Positions 8,809 to 16,894 of a stretch of 40,042 bases of DNA are shown one piece after another. The notes beneath the pieces are model-generated. The model searched no databases, was not told the DNA's origin, and saw only the letters and a program-made list of their open reading frames with translations. Position numbers and translations under genes: made by a program. Source of the DNA: an uncultured Bacteroides sp. (lineage in GTDB: Bacteria; Bacteroidota; Bacteroidia; Bacteroidales; Bacteroidaceae); NCBI RefSeq assembly GCF_949298305.1, contig NZ_CASFWU010000038.1:1-40042 (forward strand), given 5' to 3'. Position 1 is the first letter of the stretch, and each line of letters begins with the position of its first letter.

Positions 8809-9501
8809 ATGGCGTACAAGAATCTCTTTTTTGATTTGGACGATACCTTGTGGGCTTTCTCGCAGAATGCCCGCGATACCTTCGAGGAGATGTACCGCAA
8901 GTATCGTTACGACCGTTTTTTTTCTTCCTTCGCCCACTTTTACGCGCTCTATACCCGTCGCAACAAGGAACTGTGGGACGAATATGGAGGCGGACGGATT
9001 ACGAAAGATGAACTCAACCGGCAACGTTTCCTCTATCCGCTGGAGGCCGTGGGCGCTGCGGACGAAGCCCTGGCCGGAGCATTTTCGGCCGACTTCTTTG
9101 CGGTGATACCGACGCGGAGCGGTGTGATGCCCCATGCCCGCGAGACGCTGGAGTATCTCTGTTCGCGCTATAACCTGTACATCTTGTCCAACGGCTTCAG
9201 GGAATTGCAGTACCGCAAAATGTGTGCGGCGGGCATAGACCGCTACTTCCGGAAGATAGTTCTCTCGGAAGACATCGGCATCTTGAAGCCCCGTCCAGAG
9301 ATTTTCTACTTTGCGCTCTCGGCCACGCAGTCCGAAGCGCACGAGTCGCTGATGATAGGCGACAGCTGGGAGAACGATGTGGCGGGTGCGGCTGGGGTGG
9401 GTATCGGCCAGGTGTACTACGACCTGGCGGGTGACGGGAAATTCCCTTTCAAGCCTACTTACCGGATAACGGATTTGCTGGAACTGACGCATCTGCTGTA
9501 A
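8809..9501 (+). CDS. HAD-family phosphatase, YjjG-like
   Basis: Haloacid dehalogenase hydrolase of 230 residues, probably a nucleotidase of the YjjG/YfnB group (dephosphorylates noncanonical pyrimidine nucleotides). HAD motif I is FFDLDDTLW (catalytic Asp pair). Motif II is in YILSNG, motif III is the Lys in GILKPRPEIF, and motif IV is MIGDSWENDVAGA. An alpha-helical cap lies between motifs I and II. I place the start at 8809 (MAYKN) because motif I then falls at the usual distance; the frame stays open upstream to 8749, but those residues do not look like HAD sequence. Confidence 0.88.
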   Translation: MAYKNLFFDLDDTLWAFSQNARDTFEEMYRKYRYDRFFSSFAHFYALYTRRNKELWDEYGGGRITKDELNRQRFLYPLEAVGAADEALAGAFSADFFAVIPTRSGVMPHARETLEYLCSRYNLYILSNGFRELQYRKMCAAGIDRYFRKIVLSEDIGILKPRPEIFYFALSATQSEAHESLMIGDSWENDVAGAAGVGIGQVYYDLAGDGKFPFKPTYRITDLLELTHLL

Positions 9502-9621
9502 AAGAAGTGAAGGGGCAGGCGCCTCGCTCCGTGTCCGGCTCGTTGTTGCGTGTTCCGTGGGGCCTGTCTGCCATTCAATAGAATTGAGATTATTTGAACC
9601 TTATAAAAGTATAACTTTCTT

Positions 9622-10266
9622 ATGGAAACATTGCTTCCTTTCGCTCTGCTTTGTTTTACGTCATTCTTCACCCTGACCAATCCGCTGGGCACTATGCCTG
9701 TCTTTCTGACCATGACCCGCGGCATGACGGACAAGGAACGGCAGGCCGTGGTGTCGCGTGCCACACTGGTGGCCTTCATCACCATCATGGTCTTCACCTT
9801 TGCGGGCCAGTTCCTCTTCATGTTTTTCGGCATTTCCACCAATGGTTTCCGCATAGCGGGCGGCTTCATCATTTTCAAGATTGGCTTTGACATGCTTCAG
9901 GCACGCTATACGCCCATGAAGCTGAAGGACGAGGAAATCAAGACCTATGCCAACGACATCTCCATCACACCGCTGGGCATTCCCATGCTCTGCGGGCCGG
10001 GTGCCATAGCCAATGCCATCGTGCTGATGCAGGATGCGCACACGATTGAGATGAAGGGCATCCTGATAGGCATGATTGCGTTCATCTACCTGCTTACGTT
10101 CTTCATTCTGCGTGCCTCTACCCGGCTGGTCAATGTGTTGGGTGAGACGGGCAACAACGTGATGATGCGTCTGATGGGACTTATCCTGATGGTCATTGCC
10201 GTGGAGTGCTTTGTGGGCGGTGCCAAGCCTATTCTGGTGGAAATACTGAAGGAAGGCATGAAGTAG
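9622..10266 (+). CDS. MarC/YhgN-family inner membrane protein
   Basis: 214 residues, six hydrophobic segments spread over the whole length. The family hallmarks are visible: NPLGTMPVFLTMT near the N terminus (about 20-32), RIAGGFIIFKIGFDML (about 78-93), and TPLGIPMLCGPGAIANAIVL (about 116-135). It belongs to the MarC family of membrane proteins of unknown transport activity; the old link to multiple antibiotic resistance is not supported functionally. Monocistronic in appearance. Confidence 0.92.
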   Translation: METLLPFALLCFTSFFTLTNPLGTMPVFLTMTRGMTDKERQAVVSRATLVAFITIMVFTFAGQFLFMFFGISTNGFRIAGGFIIFKIGFDMLQARYTPMKLKDEEIKTYANDISITPLGIPMLCGPGAIANAIVLMQDAHTIEMKGILIGMIAFIYLLTFFILRASTRLVNVLGETGNNVMMRLMGLILMVIAVECFVGGAKPILVEILKEGMK

Positions 10267-10517
10267 CTCGCCTTCCCTTGTTGTGCCGGGGCATGCCTGG
10301 CAGGCAGCGCTGTATCTTTGGGCGTACGAAGTGGCGTGTAACGTTGCAGGTTTGTATGGTTCATCCTGCTGTGTGACACGCTGTTCCGCATTCTGGAGAA
10401 CATCGGCTTCTTGTCTGGGCATGCCCTTTGTGCGCCATTGGGATGGGGCCGGTTGCCCGTCAGACGGTAAAATACTTCCAAATCACGGACTGTGGCAAAA
10501 AAACATGCCATAAATAA
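10267..10517. other. Intergenic region before the T6SS island
   Basis: Separates a housekeeping gene from the first T6SS gene. No supported gene: the 76-codon plus frame and the overlapping minus frames lack any recognisable features. GC-rich until about 10480, then the sequence becomes A/T-rich into the promoter. Confidence 0.5.
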
Positions 10518-10547
10518 GTTGTCGTTTTCTTTTTTTTTCTACATTTG
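10518..10547 (+). promoter_or_regulatory. Promoter of the tssH-B-C block
   Basis: TACATTTG at 10540-10547 is a full match to the Bacteroidetes -7 box, with a GTTG (-33-like) at 10518-10521 and an 18-base spacer. This places the transcript start near 10553. It rules out the upstream TTG at 10545 as start codon and supports the ATG at 10587. Confidence 0.75.
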
Positions 10548-10586
10548 CCAAACAATTACGACAAACTATTAAAACATCTTATTATA

Positions 10587-13037
10587 ATGGACGACCTCAA
10601 GAAAATAGCGAATTCTTTCGCAGAGGAGTATTGTAACGATGCAATTTACCCTTCCCATTTATTCAAAGCTGTACTTCACAAGAGTGCCGGTCTGGTTCAT
10701 TTTATAGAGAGTGAACTGGACAAGGACTATTATTATCTGCAGGAGTGGGCAGACGTACAGATGCAGCTCTCTCCGCGTGCCGCAAAGCCGCAAAGAGACC
10801 TGGAGTACTCCAAGGAAGCCAAGGCGGTGATGGAAGAGGCCGAAGTATATCAGGAGAAATTCGGCCTGTCCGAGTGCGAGCCGGTCTGTATTCTGGCTTC
10901 GCTGGTTACTCCCGGTGTAGGCTTTACGTTTGAACAGCTCAAAACCCTGCCGTTGACGGCCTCCGAGATTCAGGAGAAAATGGGAACCGCTGCCGGAAGG
11001 GCAAACGCCGGCGAGACTGGAGCCAGAGCCGGACAAAGTCCGGTGGGCGGCGGCAAAGGCCTGGTGGGCAAATATTGCATAGACAAGATAGAAGAGGCGC
11101 GTGCCGGAAAGATGGCGTCTGTTGTCGGCTTTGAAAATGAGATTTCGGTAATCTTTGAGATATTGGGTCGCAAAACCAAATCCAACCTGCTGATAACGGG
11201 CGAGTCGGGTGTGGGAAAGACTTCGCTGGTGAACGCCTTCGTCAAGCAGCTGTGCGACGGACACGTCCCCTCATTCTTGAACAATGCGTCAGCCTATGAG
11301 CTGGATTTGGCCGGCATCGGTGCAGACGCCTCCTACAAAGGCGAGCTGGAAGACCGCTTCAAGAACCTGTTGCGCGAAATCAAGGAACAGCCAAACACCA
11401 TTTTGATTATAGAATCTATAGACAAACTGTTTGACAAGCAGGGCAGCCTATACGGAGCTTCGACCATCCTGAAGCAGGAACTGGGTAAAGGGAACCTGCT
11501 GTTGCTCTGCACTTCGTCTGTAGACGGATATACCAAGAACATAGAAACCGACAAAGAGTTTGTCACCAAACTGGAGAAAATAACGCTCGAAGAGCCTAAT
11601 GCCGATTTGTGCCTCCGCATACTGAAGGGGGCGCTGGGCGCTTACTCCGAGTACCATCAGCTGACGGTGGACGAACCGGTGATGGTGGACGCCATCCGGC
11701 TGGCCAAACGCTACCTGACGGAAAAGGCGCTGCCCGATTCGGCCTTTGACCTGATAGACCGCACCATGGCGCTGGTAAAGACCATGAACGATATGTCTGC
11801 CGGCGATATTGCCGAACTGCAAGGCGAACTGGCCGGCCTGGCGGCAGAAATCGGTGTGAAGGACGACGCGCAGGTGATGACCGAACTGGAGTGGCTGCAC
11901 TACAAATTGGTGAACCAGATCAGCTGCATTCTGATGGCCCGTCTGGACGCTGACGTAGACTTCAGCAAGATAGCCACCGCCCGCGAACGGGCTGACTACT
12001 TGCAGAAGGTACTGGAGCAATTGGCCGCGATGTGCCAGCCGAAACGTACGGCATTGGACAGCTCGGACTTGTTTGCCGTAGTGGCCAAGCAGACTGGCAT
12101 CCCCTTGGGAAAGGTGCAGTCGAAAGAGCGAGACCGTCTTATCAATGCCGAGGCTACGTTGAAGAAGCGGGTCGTAGGTCAGGACCACGCCGTGAAGATA
12201 GTGCTCGATGCCGTGTTTGAATCCCGCTCGGGACTGAACAAGAAAGGTCAGCCCATGGGCTCGTTCTTCTTCCTGGGACCGACCGGTACCGGTAAGACCG
12301 AATTGTCCAAGGCTTTGGCGGCCTTCCTGTTCGAGGACGAGTCTGCTCTCATTCGCTTTGATATGTCCGAGTTCAAGGAGGAGCATTCGGTGGCTCTGCT
12401 CTACGGAGCGCCTCCGGGCTACGTAGGCTATGAAGAAGGTGGTCTGCTGGTGAACAAGATCCGCCAGAAACCTTACTCCGTGGTGCTGTTCGACGAGATT
12501 GAGAAAGCCCACAAGTCGGTGTTCGACCTTTTCCTCCAGATATTGGACGAAGGCAAGCTGCACGACCGCCTGGGCCGTGTGGGCGATTTCTCAAACGCGC
12601 TGATTCTGTTTACATCCAATATCGGCAGCCAGTTCATCGTCGATTCGTTCAACAAGGGAGCAATTCCCCAGAACAATGACCTGATGGACATCATGCAGAA
12701 CTACTTCCGTCCCGAGTTCCTGGGCCGTCTGACGGAGATTGTGCCGTTCTCGCCCATTACGGAAGAGACCGTTACCCGTATCTTCGACATACACCTGAAG
12801 GGACTGCTCAAGTTGCTGGAAGAACAGGACATCAAGCTCAGCATCAGCCAGGAAGTGAAACGCGACATCGCCATGATGGGGTTCAACCCGCAATACGGTG
12901 CGCGTCCGGTCATCGGCATCATCCGCAAGGAACTCAGACATCCGTTGTCCAAACTGATTATTTCCGGAAAGGTGAAGTCGGGCGATACGGTGGAAGTACG
13001 CATGAAGGACGGCAAGCCGGAGTTCGTGACGCTCTGA
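10587..13037 (+). CDS. tssH: T6SS sheath-recycling ATPase ClpV (TssH)
   Basis: Double AAA+ Clp/Hsp100 ATPase, 816 residues from the ATG at 10587, that disassembles contracted T6SS sheaths. An N-terminal Clp-N-like helical domain (1-140) precedes AAA1 (Walker A GESGVGKT about 206-213), a middle helical region, AAA2 (Walker A GPTGTGKTE about 564-572, Walker B VVLFDEIEKAH) and a C-terminal D2-small domain with NPQYGARPV. The AAA1 Walker B region reads ILIIESIDKLF, so the usual Asp-Glu is Glu-Ser. The first ring may therefore bind but poorly hydrolyse ATP. It heads the T6SS block and lies 51 bases before tssB, so ClpV rather than ClpB is the natural reading. Confidence 0.93.
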   Translation: MDDLKKIANSFAEEYCNDAIYPSHLFKAVLHKSAGLVHFIESELDKDYYYLQEWADVQMQLSPRAAKPQRDLEYSKEAKAVMEEAEVYQEKFGLSECEPVCILASLVTPGVGFTFEQLKTLPLTASEIQEKMGTAAGRANAGETGARAGQSPVGGGKGLVGKYCIDKIEEARAGKMASVVGFENEISVIFEILGRKTKSNLLITGESGVGKTSLVNAFVKQLCDGHVPSFLNNASAYELDLAGIGADASYKGELEDRFKNLLREIKEQPNTILIIESIDKLFDKQGSLYGASTILKQELGKGNLLLLCTSSVDGYTKNIETDKEFVTKLEKITLEEPNADLCLRILKGALGAYSEYHQLTVDEPVMVDAIRLAKRYLTEKALPDSAFDLIDRTMALVKTMNDMSAGDIAELQGELAGLAAEIGVKDDAQVMTELEWLHYKLVNQISCILMARLDADVDFSKIATARERADYLQKVLEQLAAMCQPKRTALDSSDLFAVVAKQTGIPLGKVQSKERDRLINAEATLKKRVVGQDHAVKIVLDAVFESRSGLNKKGQPMGSFFFLGPTGTGKTELSKALAAFLFEDESALIRFDMSEFKEEHSVALLYGAPPGYVGYEEGGLLVNKIRQKPYSVVLFDEIEKAHKSVFDLFLQILDEGKLHDRLGRVGDFSNALILFTSNIGSQFIVDSFNKGAIPQNNDLMDIMQNYFRPEFLGRLTEIVPFSPITEETVTRIFDIHLKGLLKLLEEQDIKLSISQEVKRDIAMMGFNPQYGARPVIGIIRKELRHPLSKLIISGKVKSGDTVEVRMKDGKPEFVTL

Positions 13038-13088
13038 GAAAAGATATAAATTTAAAAATAAATAATAACCCTAAAAACCAATAGATTT

Positions 13089-13553
13089 ATGGCAATGAAA
13101 GAGAATTTCATCTCGATGGCTCCAGATGAAGAATCCAATGCGAAGGTCACCCCGATTGACAACAACAAGACGCTGATGATTGACCAGTACACGTCAAATG
13201 TCGAACCGGGCAATCCGGAACTGGTGGAGGATATCCAGACCATCAACGATGCGTTTGCACACTTCAAACCGTCTGTTGAGGTAGATTTTGTAGACGAAGA
13301 AGGCGGCTCGGTTAACGAGGTGCTTCATTTCAGCGAGCTTCGCGACTTCGAGGCTCAGGGCGGAAAAGGCAAGCTGGTTGAAAACAGCCAGTTCCTGTCG
13401 GGTGTCAAGAAGAAGATAGACACCAGTGCCAAGATTCGCAAGAGCATTGAGCAGAACAGAAAGCTGAGAGACATCCTGAAGGACAGTACTGCTAAGGAAG
13501 AATTGAAGGAAATGTTGCAGGCTATGCTGGAGGAATTGGAAAATAATAAATAA
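13089..13553 (+). CDS. tssB: T6SS sheath small subunit TssB
   Basis: 154 residues, cytoplasmic. TssB (VipA) heterodimerises with TssC to form the contractile sheath. The N-terminal part is extended (about 1-40). A middle segment carries INDAFAHFKPSVEVDF, and the acidic helical C terminus (about 110-154) ends in ELKEMLQAMLEELENNK, the usual location of the ClpV-accessible or sheath-handshake helix. The assignment comes from its position directly before tssC, its length and this general layout. The A-rich leader without a Shine-Dalgarno site is typical of Bacteroides. Confidence 0.85.
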   Translation: MAMKENFISMAPDEESNAKVTPIDNNKTLMIDQYTSNVEPGNPELVEDIQTINDAFAHFKPSVEVDFVDEEGGSVNEVLHFSELRDFEAQGGKGKLVENSQFLSGVKKKIDTSAKIRKSIEQNRKLRDILKDSTAKEELKEMLQAMLEELENNK

Positions 13554-13573
13554 CCGCTAAATCAATAAATGTT

Positions 13574-14944
13574 ATGGCAGAAGCAGAATTACAAAAAAGC
13601 AATACGGCTTCGCAGGGTGCCGGCGAAGCAAAGCAATCACAACAACCGGCCAAGGGAAAAGATGTGTCCCAATTGTTGTCTTCGTTCGGCGGTTTCAATG
13701 CCATCCGTGGCTTTATGCCGGATGCTGATAATCTGAATCCCGCCCGTAAGGCAGCCAAGGCTGTATTCTTGTCCGACAAACGGTTTCAGGACAAACGTGA
13801 GAATCTGATTAATGATATCAAAGGTTGGCTGGAAATCTTGAACGAAGGACACGAAAGTGCTACCGAATTCGTAGATGCCTGCAAGGCCAAGGAAGAAAAA
13901 TATACGAAAGTGCTCAGCCAGGGTGTTACCGATGCGCTCTATGCGACTGCCAATCTGGAGCGCTCTTACCGCGCATTGGACAGTTTCTTCAAGACTGCCA
14001 ATACGGACAAGGTGAAGAACTTGCGTATCATCAACGTTTACAAGGATGACATTGCCGACAGTGATTCGGGTTTTGCACAGGAAGTGGACGCCTTGCTGCG
14101 CAACGGTTTTGACCGCTTGAGCCTGAAGGACTGCTACAGCCTGATGGTGGTTCCCGGTAATGTGTTCCAGGATAAACCGACTCTGTTGCAGTGGGCCAAG
14201 ATTGCTTTCAAGTACAAAGTGATGCTGATTACAGACCATGCAGACGAATATTCGTTTGATGACCTGTTCTCCAACACGGAAGGCTATCGTGACAGTGATA
14301 TCGAGTTGCAGAACGTAATTATGACTGCCAATTGGCTGGTAGGACGTGACTCTGAGAAACTTTCTGAGGATGAGAAAGACAGCCCTGCATTCTATATTTG
14401 CAGTTCTGCTGCTTTGGCCGGAAAACTGTACGATGAAAGTGCTAACATGGCACAAGGTGCCGGTGGCAAAAAGTACGGAACCTTGGACGGCGTGAAGGGT
14501 GTGAAGTTGGACTTGTTGAAGTCTGAAATCGCTGCATTGATGGACAATCAGGTAATTCCGATGGTTTATTCCGAGGGCCGTGTCATGGCTTTCAACAACA
14601 CTACTCTCTACAACGGTGACAACACCGCCATGAAGGAATATCCCATTGTCCGCGTGTTCGACTGGGTGAAGAAAGTTCTGATGAACTATGTGCATGAAGT
14701 GGCTCTTGAGAACTGGGATCCCTACAACTCTCCCAAGAATCTGAAAGCTAAAATCCAGTCGTTCTTGAACGACTATAAAGGTTATGGCAACCTGTTCCAG
14801 AACTATGAAATCAAGGAACCCACACAGGATCCGGTAACTAAACGCATCACATGCGACATCAGTCTGACCCCGTTCTATTCGGCAAAGAACTTTATCATTA
14901 AAGTTTCGGCAGACAAGAAAGATAAAGATGCTCAAATGGCATAA
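13574..14944 (+). CDS. tssC: T6SS sheath large subunit TssC
   Basis: 456 residues, cytoplasmic. TssC (VipB) forms the body of the contractile sheath with TssB. The first 30 residues are Gln/Ala-rich and polar. The core includes LINDIKGWLEILNE, a central ICSSAALAGKLYDES segment, and a C-terminal domain with RVFDWVKKVLMNYVHEVALENWDPY, matching the conserved C-terminal part of Bacteroidetes TssC. Codon use is less GC-rich than the baseplate genes, as expected for a highly expressed Bacteroides gene. It is 20 bases after tssB. Confidence 0.9.
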   Translation: MAEAELQKSNTASQGAGEAKQSQQPAKGKDVSQLLSSFGGFNAIRGFMPDADNLNPARKAAKAVFLSDKRFQDKRENLINDIKGWLEILNEGHESATEFVDACKAKEEKYTKVLSQGVTDALYATANLERSYRALDSFFKTANTDKVKNLRIINVYKDDIADSDSGFAQEVDALLRNGFDRLSLKDCYSLMVVPGNVFQDKPTLLQWAKIAFKYKVMLITDHADEYSFDDLFSNTEGYRDSDIELQNVIMTANWLVGRDSEKLSEDEKDSPAFYICSSAALAGKLYDESANMAQGAGGKKYGTLDGVKGVKLDLLKSEIAALMDNQVIPMVYSEGRVMAFNNTTLYNGDNTAMKEYPIVRVFDWVKKVLMNYVHEVALENWDPYNSPKNLKAKIQSFLNDYKGYGNLFQNYEIKEPTQDPVTKRITCDISLTPFYSAKNFIIKVSADKKDKDAQMA

Positions 14945-14980
14945 AATAAAACAATTAACAAAAACTAAAACGTAAAATTT

Positions 14981-15373
14981 ATGGCAAAGACACCAGTAAA
15001 ATTAGAAGTTGATGGCTATAAGGAACGCGAAGTCATGATGGTTAAGTATGAATTTGACCAGGCGACTGACGTTGAGGGACAAATGTCGGGTATTCCCCGC
15101 GGTGGTAAAATCAATATCCGGGTGAAGGCTCACAATTCCGGTACTCCCGATTTGTTGGCATGGATGGTTGAGCGTAACTTGCCGAAGAACGGTGTAATCA
15201 CTTTCCTGGAGACAAAGACCGGTAAGGTTATGAAGACTATCAAATTTACCAATGGATATTGTGTGAACTTCGAGGAGAAATGGGAAGACAAGCAGGGACA
15301 TTTCGAGGAAATCGAAATCACTTGTCAGAAGATTGAATTCGAGTCTGTCGTCTTTGAGAATGATTGGGCTTAA
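14981..15373 (+). CDS. tssD: T6SS tube protein Hcp/TssD, copy 1
   Basis: 130-residue Hcp family protein of the Bacteroidetes TssD type. Hexameric rings stack into the inner tube that is fired into target cells. It has no signal peptide. Shared signature segments with copy 2 are REVMM, EGQ.SGIPRGG, IRVKA and the C-terminal EEKWED..GHFE. An A-rich leader precedes the ATG. AT-leaning codon use suggests high expression. Confidence 0.93.
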   Translation: MAKTPVKLEVDGYKEREVMMVKYEFDQATDVEGQMSGIPRGGKINIRVKAHNSGTPDLLAWMVERNLPKNGVITFLETKTGKVMKTIKFTNGYCVNFEEKWEDKQGHFEEIEITCQKIEFESVVFENDWA

Positions 15374-15414
15374 GTTTATCATGGAATGTCTAATTTAAAA
15401 CAACTGAAAACAAT

Positions 15415-15813
15415 ATGGCAGAAAATATAACACCCGTACAATTATCAGTAAATGGTTTCGAGACTCGCGAAGTCATGATGATTGACTATACATTCTCACA
15501 GACTACTGACCGTGAAGGACAAATCTCCGGTATCCCCAGAGGCGGCCGCATCGACATCCGCGTGAAAGCTATGAACGACGGTAACAACCAACTGTTGCAG
15601 TGGATGTTGTCTCCCAATGACCCCCGTGACATCAAAATTACTTTCTTCAATACCATCGACGGTTCTACAATGAAGGAACTGGAAGGTGTCGCATGTTATT
15701 GCGTGCACTACCTGGAAAAATGGGAAGATGGAGAAGAGCACTTTGAACAGCTGCAGATCGTTTGCCAGGAACTGAAGAACGGTCCTGTTGACTTCCAGAA
15801 TCCTTGGAAATAA
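15415..15813 (+). CDS. tssD: T6SS tube protein Hcp/TssD, copy 2
   Basis: 132-residue paralogue of the preceding gene, clearly related along its whole length (shared REVMM, EGQISGIPRGGR, IRVKAMN, EKWEDGEEHFEQ). Two co-encoded Hcps may form mixed tubes, or separate tubes that load different effectors. It lies 41 bases after copy 1 and is followed by a strong hairpin. Confidence 0.93.
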   Translation: MAENITPVQLSVNGFETREVMMIDYTFSQTTDREGQISGIPRGGRIDIRVKAMNDGNNQLLQWMLSPNDPRDIKITFFNTIDGSTMKELEGVACYCVHYLEKWEDGEEHFEQLQIVCQELKNGPVDFQNPWK

Positions 15814-15846
15814 GTTCGTGCCTTTGTACGGACTCATCCGTTTATC

Positions 15847-15897
15847 TCCCCGGCAAACAGAATTCTCCGTTTGCCGGGGAAAATATATCTTTTTTCC
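15847..15897 (+). terminator. Hairpin after the hcp genes (terminator/attenuator)
   Basis: A perfect 12-bp stem (tccccggcaaac at 15847-15858 with gtttgccgggga at 15869-15880) is followed by a few A residues and then a T-rich run ending near 15896. It could end most transcripts after hcp, with read-through into the spike genes, or stabilise the 3' end of an abundant tssB-C-hcp message. Confidence 0.7.
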
Positions 15898-15919
15898 AGC
15901 ATGAACCAAAACAACTGTC

Positions 15920-16327
15920 ATGTCCTTATCTGCGCGTTTATATATAGGAGATAACCTTTCCTCCAACTATACCAAAGAATATCAGGTGACCCAGTGTGAA
16001 GTTAAGGTGGCGAGGAACCATAACTTGTACAGGCCCGACGGCAATCCCAGATGCAGCGTAGCCAATATTTCGCTCATAGCTCCCGATAAAGATGACCTGG
16101 AATTGTTTCAATGGTACATAGACCAGACTTCCTTGTCGGGCAAGATTGTGGTGGACCTGACCAACCAGTCTGCCAAATATGACATAACAGAAAGAACTTT
16201 CAAGTTTGAGGAAGCGGAATGTTTCTCCATTGCTGAAGTGTACGACATCAACGGGACGAACCGTCATCTGTTGAAGTTGGGGATTATGATGAAGGTGGTG
16301 GAGATTGATGAAATCCCGTTCCAGTGA
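15920..16327 (+). CDS. Divergent Hcp-like protein 1
   Basis: 135 residues. Its layout parallels the Hcps: an N-terminal strand (SARLYIGD), QVTQCEVKVARNHN in place of the REVMM strand, a DKDDLELFQWYID segment matching the region where the Hcps read LLAWMV or LLQWML, and a C-terminal strand MMKVVEI. The SGIPRGG loop is replaced by DGNPRCS. I infer an Hcp/tail-tube fold protein, perhaps a tube initiator or the adaptor between the VgrG spike and the Hcp tube, since it is encoded between them. The start is the ATG at 15920. Confidence 0.65.
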   Translation: MSLSARLYIGDNLSSNYTKEYQVTQCEVKVARNHNLYRPDGNPRCSVANISLIAPDKDDLELFQWYIDQTSLSGKIVVDLTNQSAKYDITERTFKFEEAECFSIAEVYDINGTNRHLLKLGIMMKVVEIDEIPFQ

Positions 16328-16339
16328 ACGGACATCCAA

Positions 16340-16873
16340 ATGGAGAACGATGACATGAGAAACATTTCTAACTACATCAAGGCTACTCTCTTTTTCAACG
16401 ATATTACAGACCCGACGGTAACTGTCAAAAGAGAACAATGCTTTACGCTCCAACAATTCGACTACGAATGTTCCAGAATGCGTAATGCGATGGGTATGCC
16501 TTACGGCCCCACGCAGATGACTGTTTTGCGCTTTTCCATCAAGTCGTTGCCCGACGGCTGCCAGAAGGAGTTTTACAGACGACTGAGCGGATATTCCACT
16601 TCAAGCTTCTCGATTGTATTCAATGCAACTTTCAAGACAGGCGAGAACCTTGAATGTGTATTGGGCGATTACGACAGTGCTATGGTTGTCACCGGCTTTG
16701 TAATCGATATTGACGAATCCTTTGATACGGCAAATACGCCCGCAGCGAGCCTCCCGAATGGCGGTGGGCAGCAGGAAGCAGATTTGATGACGACCCGCAT
16801 CGGGGTCTTGTTGCACTCCATTGCCTACATTGGCAACAACAACTACAAGAAGACTCTGTACATCAACTATTAA
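16340..16873 (+). CDS. Divergent Hcp-like protein 2
   Basis: 177 residues. It shows a tail-tube-like pattern with an insertion: QQFDYECSRMRNAMGMPYG resembles the second strand and loop of TssD proteins, and LRFSIKSLPDGCQKEFYRR corresponds to the region after it. It is followed by a Gly-rich linker (about 133-140) and a final strand region. No signal peptide. It is 12 bases after the other Hcp-like gene and 21 bases before vgrG, so a tube/spike junction role is plausible. The assignment is inferred from context and weak pattern only. Confidence 0.55.
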   Translation: MENDDMRNISNYIKATLFFNDITDPTVTVKREQCFTLQQFDYECSRMRNAMGMPYGPTQMTVLRFSIKSLPDGCQKEFYRRLSGYSTSSFSIVFNATFKTGENLECVLGDYDSAMVVTGFVIDIDESFDTANTPAASLPNGGGQQEADLMTTRIGVLLHSIAYIGNNNYKKTLYINY

Positions 16874-16894
16874 CCAAACACAGCAACGTACTAA

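Noticed and set aside
10545..10586. TTG start at 10545 for the ClpV gene
   Set aside because: The codon lies inside the -7 promoter box. The ATG at 10587 gives the normal N terminus. The same reasoning rejects the TTG at 31057 (Ubl); the TTG at 32061 (exported protein) is rejected because the signal peptide begins at 32094.
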